Source: Sphingomonas oleivorans (lineage in GTDB: Bacteria > Pseudomonadota > Alphaproteobacteria > Sphingomonadales > Sphingomonadaceae). Taken from it: DNA of 64,000 nt. The DNA lies in assembly GCF_003050615.1 (NCBI RefSeq), contig NZ_NWBU01000016.1:95084-159083 (forward strand), written 5' to 3'. Numbering within the stretch: position 1 is the stretch's first letter; the number at the start of each line of letters is the position of its first letter. Positions 60,794 to 64,000 of the stretch are shown here, one piece after another. The position numbers and the translations under genes are program-made. The notes beneath the pieces were generated by a model, which searched no databases, was not told the origin of the DNA, and was given only the letters and a program-made list of their open reading frames with translations.

Positions 60794-63271
60794 GTGACCT
60801 ATCGATCGAAATTCTTTGCGTCTCTTCTTCTTGCATCGTCTTGGCCCGCCTGCGCACTCGCCCAGGCTGCCGCGCCCGATGTCGAAGGCGGCGACATCAT
60901 TGTCACCGGCACGCGCACTACCGGCCTGCAGGCCGCGGAGAGCGCGGCCCCCATTCAGCTTCTCAATGAAGAGGCGATCTCGCATGTGGGCCAGCCGAAC
61001 CTGAACCAGGTCCTGACGCAGATCGTTCCCTCCTTCACTGCCCAGACCCAGGGCACGGACATGTCCAACTTCTCCCTGAGCGCACGTCTGCGCGGCCTCA
61101 GCCCGAACCACACGCTCGTGATGGTCAACGGCAAGCGCCGCCATGGCTCCGCGATCCTCCAGGTGATCGCCGGACCGTTCCAGGGTTCCGCCGCGCCCAG
61201 CATCGATCTCATCCCGCCGGACGCCGTCGAGCGCATCGAAATCCTCCAGGAAGGCGCTGCCGCGCAATATGGCTCCGACGCGATCGCAGGCGTCCTCAAC
61301 ATCATGCTGAAGGATGATGCGGAAGGCGGCACGGCGAAGCTTACGGCCGGCCAATATTTCGACGGCGACGGCGATACCTACAGCGCCAGCGGCAATGTCG
61401 GCGTGAAGATCGGCGAGCGCGGCTTCCTCAACCTGACCGGGTTCCACCGTCGGAACGACTATACTTTCGTAGGCTACGCACATGCCCAGGTGACCGACAA
61501 GAGCGGCAAACTGCTGCCCGGGCGTCCTGCTGAATGGGCCAATATCGAAAACTTCCCACGGGTCTTCAAGGGCGGCGGCCAGGCGAAGTCCAAGCTCACG
61601 ATCGGCATGTACAATGCCGGCTATGACTTCGGGGGCGTTGAATTCTACAGTTTCGGCGACATCAGCCGTCGCATCGGCTACGCCTATCAGGGCTATCGTC
61701 TGCCGAACCGCGTGTCGCGCACGGTCAACGGCGTAACCCAATATTTCCCGCCCTATGCCGTGAACGGCATGAACCCGCAGCAGAATGTCGAGCAGGACGA
61801 ATATTCGCTGACCGGCGGCTTCAAGGGCAGCATCTCCGAGTGGGATTGGGACCTGAGCGCCACTTATGGTTCCGACAAGAACGATATCTATACGATCGAG
61901 TCCGCCAACGTCTCGCTCTACCAGGACACCGGTTTCACGCCGACGAGCTTCTACGACGGCTCGTTCAAGGCGACGCAATTCACCGGCACGCTGGACGTGC
62001 GTCGCGAGTTCGACGCCGGTCTCGCCAAGCCGCTGACCTTCGCCTTCGGCGGCGAATATCGCCGCGACACCTATGCCATCGGGCCGGGCGACGAGGCCTC
62101 GCGATACAAGGAGGGCGGGCAATCCTTCCCCGGCTATTCGCTCAGCGATGCCGGCAGCTACAATCGTCACGCCAAGAGCGCCTATGTCGACGTCACCCTC
62201 TTCCCGGTCGAGCAGTGGACGATCGATCTGGCCGGACGCTACGAGGATTATAGCGATTTCGGCGACACCACGATCGGCAAGGTGACGACGCGCTACGACT
62301 TCTCGGACGCGTTCGCGATCCGCGGCACCGCGAGCACGGGCTTCCGCGCGCCGACTCTGGCGGAGTCCTTCTACTCCGCGACCAACGTCGCCCCGACCAG
62401 CGCCAGCGTTCAGTTGCCGCCCAACTCCGCCGCCGCGGCGCTGCTCGGCTTCACCCCGCTCAAGCCTGAAAAATCGACCAACTTCTCGGGCGGCGTCGTC
62501 CTGCGTCCTGTCCCCCGCTTGGTGGTCACGCTGGATGGCTATTATATCAAGGTGAAGGACCGCATCGCCGGCACGTCGAGCATCCGGGGCATCGTGAACG
62601 GCACGCTCGTCAATCAGGCCGTGCTCGACGCCATCGCGCTGCGCGGCACCGTGCTTGATAATGTGCCCAATGTCAGTGTCGCCACCTTCACCAACGGCAT
62701 CGACACCCGCACCTGGGGTCTGGACCTGTCGGCGCGCTATCCGGTCCCGCTCGACTTCGGCAATCTCGATCTGTCGGTCAGCGGCAATTACAATAATACC
62801 AAGGTCACCAAGAACCGACTGCAGAACGTCAATGGGCTCAACCTGTTCGACGCACGGGCGGAAAGCTATCTTGAGACTGCGACGCCCAAGTATAAAGCCG
62901 TGCTTGGCGCGCTGTTCACGAGCGGCCCCTTCAGCGCCAATCTGCGCCAGACCTTCTATGGGAAATCCACGATCCTCGTGGTCCCGAACCTGACCGGCTA
63001 CGGGCCCTATAACGGGACCGTGAAGGCGACGCCGATCACCGATCTGGAGTTCGGATACGACATCACCTCGTGGATGAGCTTCGCCATCGGCGCGAACAAT
63101 CTGTTCGACAAGGTACCGGAAACCCCGGCCTTCATCGAAGGCGTCGCCGCAACGCGCACAATGGGTGAGCAGCTCGAGAATGGCAGCACCACCTATGGCG
63201 CGCCATATAATCACGGGCCTTATGGTGCAGCCGGCGGATATTATTATGCCCGCCTGTCCTTCAAATTCTGA
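60794..63271 (+). CDS. TonB-dependent outer-membrane receptor of the RidA/amine-oxidase operon
   Basis: The 825-residue receptor starts with GTG after an AAGGGGGCAGG ribosome site. It has a signal peptide ending CALAQA, a plug domain (DIIVTGTRTTG, LRGLSPNHTLVMVNGKRRHGSA, EGAAAQYGSDAIAGVLNI) and a barrel ending RLSFKF with terminal Phe. There is no STN domain. It is followed by an exported RidA protein and a Tat-exported protein resembling amine oxidases, so amines, amino acids or small peptides are plausible cargo. A strong terminator after it suggests partial polarity towards the downstream genes. Confidence 0.9.
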   Translation: MTYRSKFFASLLLASSWPACALAQAAAPDVEGGDIIVTGTRTTGLQAAESAAPIQLLNEEAISHVGQPNLNQVLTQIVPSFTAQTQGTDMSNFSLSARLRGLSPNHTLVMVNGKRRHGSAILQVIAGPFQGSAAPSIDLIPPDAVERIEILQEGAAAQYGSDAIAGVLNIMLKDDAEGGTAKLTAGQYFDGDGDTYSASGNVGVKIGERGFLNLTGFHRRNDYTFVGYAHAQVTDKSGKLLPGRPAEWANIENFPRVFKGGGQAKSKLTIGMYNAGYDFGGVEFYSFGDISRRIGYAYQGYRLPNRVSRTVNGVTQYFPPYAVNGMNPQQNVEQDEYSLTGGFKGSISEWDWDLSATYGSDKNDIYTIESANVSLYQDTGFTPTSFYDGSFKATQFTGTLDVRREFDAGLAKPLTFAFGGEYRRDTYAIGPGDEASRYKEGGQSFPGYSLSDAGSYNRHAKSAYVDVTLFPVEQWTIDLAGRYEDYSDFGDTTIGKVTTRYDFSDAFAIRGTASTGFRAPTLAESFYSATNVAPTSASVQLPPNSAAAALLGFTPLKPEKSTNFSGGVVLRPVPRLVVTLDGYYIKVKDRIAGTSSIRGIVNGTLVNQAVLDAIALRGTVLDNVPNVSVATFTNGIDTRTWGLDLSARYPVPLDFGNLDLSVSGNYNNTKVTKNRLQNVNGLNLFDARAESYLETATPKYKAVLGALFTSGPFSANLRQTFYGKSTILVVPNLTGYGPYNGTVKATPITDLEFGYDITSWMSFAIGANNLFDKVPETPAFIEGVAATRTMGEQLENGSTTYGAPYNHGPYGAAGGYYYARLSFKF

Positions 63272-63281
63272 TGTCGAAAGT

Positions 63282-63319
63282 GCCGGCCGCAGTCACGCTG
63301 CGGCCGGCTTATTTTGTTT
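63282..63319 (+). terminator. Rho-independent terminator after the TonB receptor
   Basis: An 11-pair perfect stem (GCCGGCCGCAG with CTGCGGCCGGC, loop TCACG) is followed by TTATTTTGTTT. It lies 10 bp after the receptor stop and 49 bp before the RidA start. Confidence 0.92.
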
Positions 63320-63367
63320 GTGGTCGATACTAAGCCCGTTATTTCCGTCTGGGATGGGAGAGAAAGA

Positions 63368-63859
63368 ATGAAGTGCTCGCATATCATGGCCCTGCTCGCG
63401 ACCGCGCTCACGGCAGCAGCGGGCCATGCGGCCGACGTGGAGCGCCGGCAGAGCTCGCCAACCGCGGTGATCGCCAGTTCCGCATCGCTGCCGGCCGGCA
63501 GCAAGATCTATTTCCTGTCGGGAAGCACCGCATCGCCGATCAATCCGGCTGACACCGAGAGCGCCGACGCATTCGGCGACACCAAGACGCAGACGCTCAG
63601 CATCCTGACCAAGATGAAGGCGCAGCTCGCATCGCTGGGTCTCGCCATGGGCGATGTCGTCAAGCTCACCGTGTTTCTGGTCGGCGATCCCAAGCTCGGC
63701 GGCAAGATGGACCGTGATGGCATGACCGCGGCGTACAAGATGTTCTTTGGCACGCCCGATCAGCCGAACCTCCCCACCCGCTCGACGATCCAGGTCGCAG
63801 CACTTGGCCGGCCGCAGACGCTTGTCGAGATCGAGGCGATAGCGGCCAAGGCGCCATAG
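63368..63859 (+). CDS. Exported RidA/YjgF-family protein
   Basis: The protein of 163 residues has a probable signal peptide (MKCSHIMALLATALTAAAGHAADV) and a RidA domain. The conserved Arg138 in PTRSTIQVAALG and the Glu pair in VEIEAIAA are the imine-deaminase residues. RidA proteins hydrolyse reactive enamines/imines formed by amine oxidases and PLP enzymes. Most members are cytoplasmic, so a periplasmic version next to a Tat-exported amine oxidase fits removal of the imine product outside the cytoplasm. GGGAGAGAAAG precedes the ATG. Confidence 0.88.
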   Translation: MKCSHIMALLATALTAAAGHAADVERRQSSPTAVIASSASLPAGSKIYFLSGSTASPINPADTESADAFGDTKTQTLSILTKMKAQLASLGLAMGDVVKLTVFLVGDPKLGGKMDRDGMTAAYKMFFGTPDQPNLPTRSTIQVAALGRPQTLVEIEAIAAKAP

Positions 63860-63906
63860 ACCGTTATACCGGTAAGTACCGCGTTCAGATTTTTGGGGGG
63901 CGAGTG

Positions 63907-64000
63907 ATGATCGATTTGAATCCGCCGACACGGCGTGAGCTTTTGTCCGCCATCGGCAAGGCAGGTGGGGCGGCAGCACTTTACCAGGCGATGACGGCGC
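63907..64000 (+). CDS. Tat-exported protein, probable flavin monoamine oxidase (N-terminal fragment)
   Basis: Only 31 codons are visible before the window ends. They read MIDLNPPTRRELLSAIGKAGG and continue AALYQAMTA, a twin-arginine leader of the kind found on FAD-dependent amine oxidases (RRELL-x-x-IG-x-x-GG-x-x-x-x-Y-x-AM). GTG at 63904 is an alternative start in frame, with GGGGGG upstream. The flavin-binding GxGxxG motif lies beyond the window, so the call rests on the leader and the neighbouring RidA gene. Confidence 0.6.
   Translation, partial: MIDLNPPTRRELLSAIGKAGGAAALYQAMTA

Noticed and set aside
60791..63214. Open frame of about 800 codons on the minus strand opposite the TonB receptor
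   Set aside because: It mirrors the receptor codon by codon, has no ribosome site or family motif, and is rich in Arg/Glu/Ala as expected for antisense of a GC-rich gene.
1..64000. CRISPR arrays, prophage modules, rRNA genes, plasmid or phage origins
   Set aside because: No regularly spaced repeats, phage structural genes, rRNA segments or replication genes were seen on either strand.

Overview
The window is high-GC chromosomal DNA (roughly 63-66% G+C by eye) from an alphaproteobacterium, most probably a sphingomonad (Sphingomonas, Sphingobium or a close relative). The evidence is four large TonB-dependent receptors, a CC0125/CC1285-type lipoprotein, an FnrL-type regulator with alphaproteobacterial cysteine spacing, a luxR-luxI-phyH quorum-sensing cluster of the kind I associate with sphingomonads, and many short operons joined by ATGA stop/start overlaps. 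The genus is an inference; no rRNA is present.

Region 1 (1-12080) is an amino-sugar and cell-wall-recycling locus. A divergent pair of operons carries the tail of a GlcNAc-kinase-like gene, a GH84 hexosaminidase, nagA and a SIS-type GlcN-6-P deaminase on one side. On the other are a PP2C-like phosphatase, anmK, a TonB receptor, a sodium-solute symporter, murQ and a GntR/HutC regulator. Together they can import GlcNAc/MurNAc sugars, phosphorylate anhydro-MurNAc, cleave the lactyl ether and feed GlcNAc-6-P to glycolysis. Candidate HutC-type operators sit in both promoter regions.

Region 2 (12128-21945) is a low-oxygen island: hemN, ompW, a possible hemerythrin-like protein, fnr, cydX-cydB-cydA and cydDC. 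Three FNR-box palindromes lie in its promoters. Region 3 (22052-26299) is a FecA-like receptor divergent from a FecI-like sigma factor and a FecR-like anti-sigma factor. Region 4 (26348-35375) is a probable peptide or conjugate utilisation block on the minus strand: an exported M20 amidohydrolase, a TonB receptor, an exported M14 carboxypeptidase and a TPR-2OG oxygenase fusion.

Region 5 (35376-43332) has an IS66 remnant, tRNA-Gln(TTG), ilvE, a MarR regulator, a lipoprotein, a LacI regulator and a divergent amidohydrolase / aldo-keto reductase / MFS operon with a perfect 18-bp palindrome between them. Region 6 (43445-47850) is a tight four-gene operon, ATP-grasp / nucleotidyltransferase / ATP-grasp / flippase, that looks like an uncharacterised surface-polymer assembly or modification system.

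Region 7 (48089-59924) is a more accessory stretch: an alpha/beta hydrolase with an AraC regulator, a GlxA-type regulator divergent from a cysteine hydrolase, a degenerate hydrolase fragment, an acyltransferase, an AIM24 protein, an ICMT-like membrane protein, a GNAT enzyme, luxR-luxI-phyH, a winged-helix regulator and a small cytochrome c. A gene-poor stretch of about 860 bp follows. Region 8 (60794-64000) is a TonB receptor, an exported RidA protein and the start of a Tat-exported protein resembling flavin monoamine oxidases, possibly an amine or amino-acid oxidation operon.
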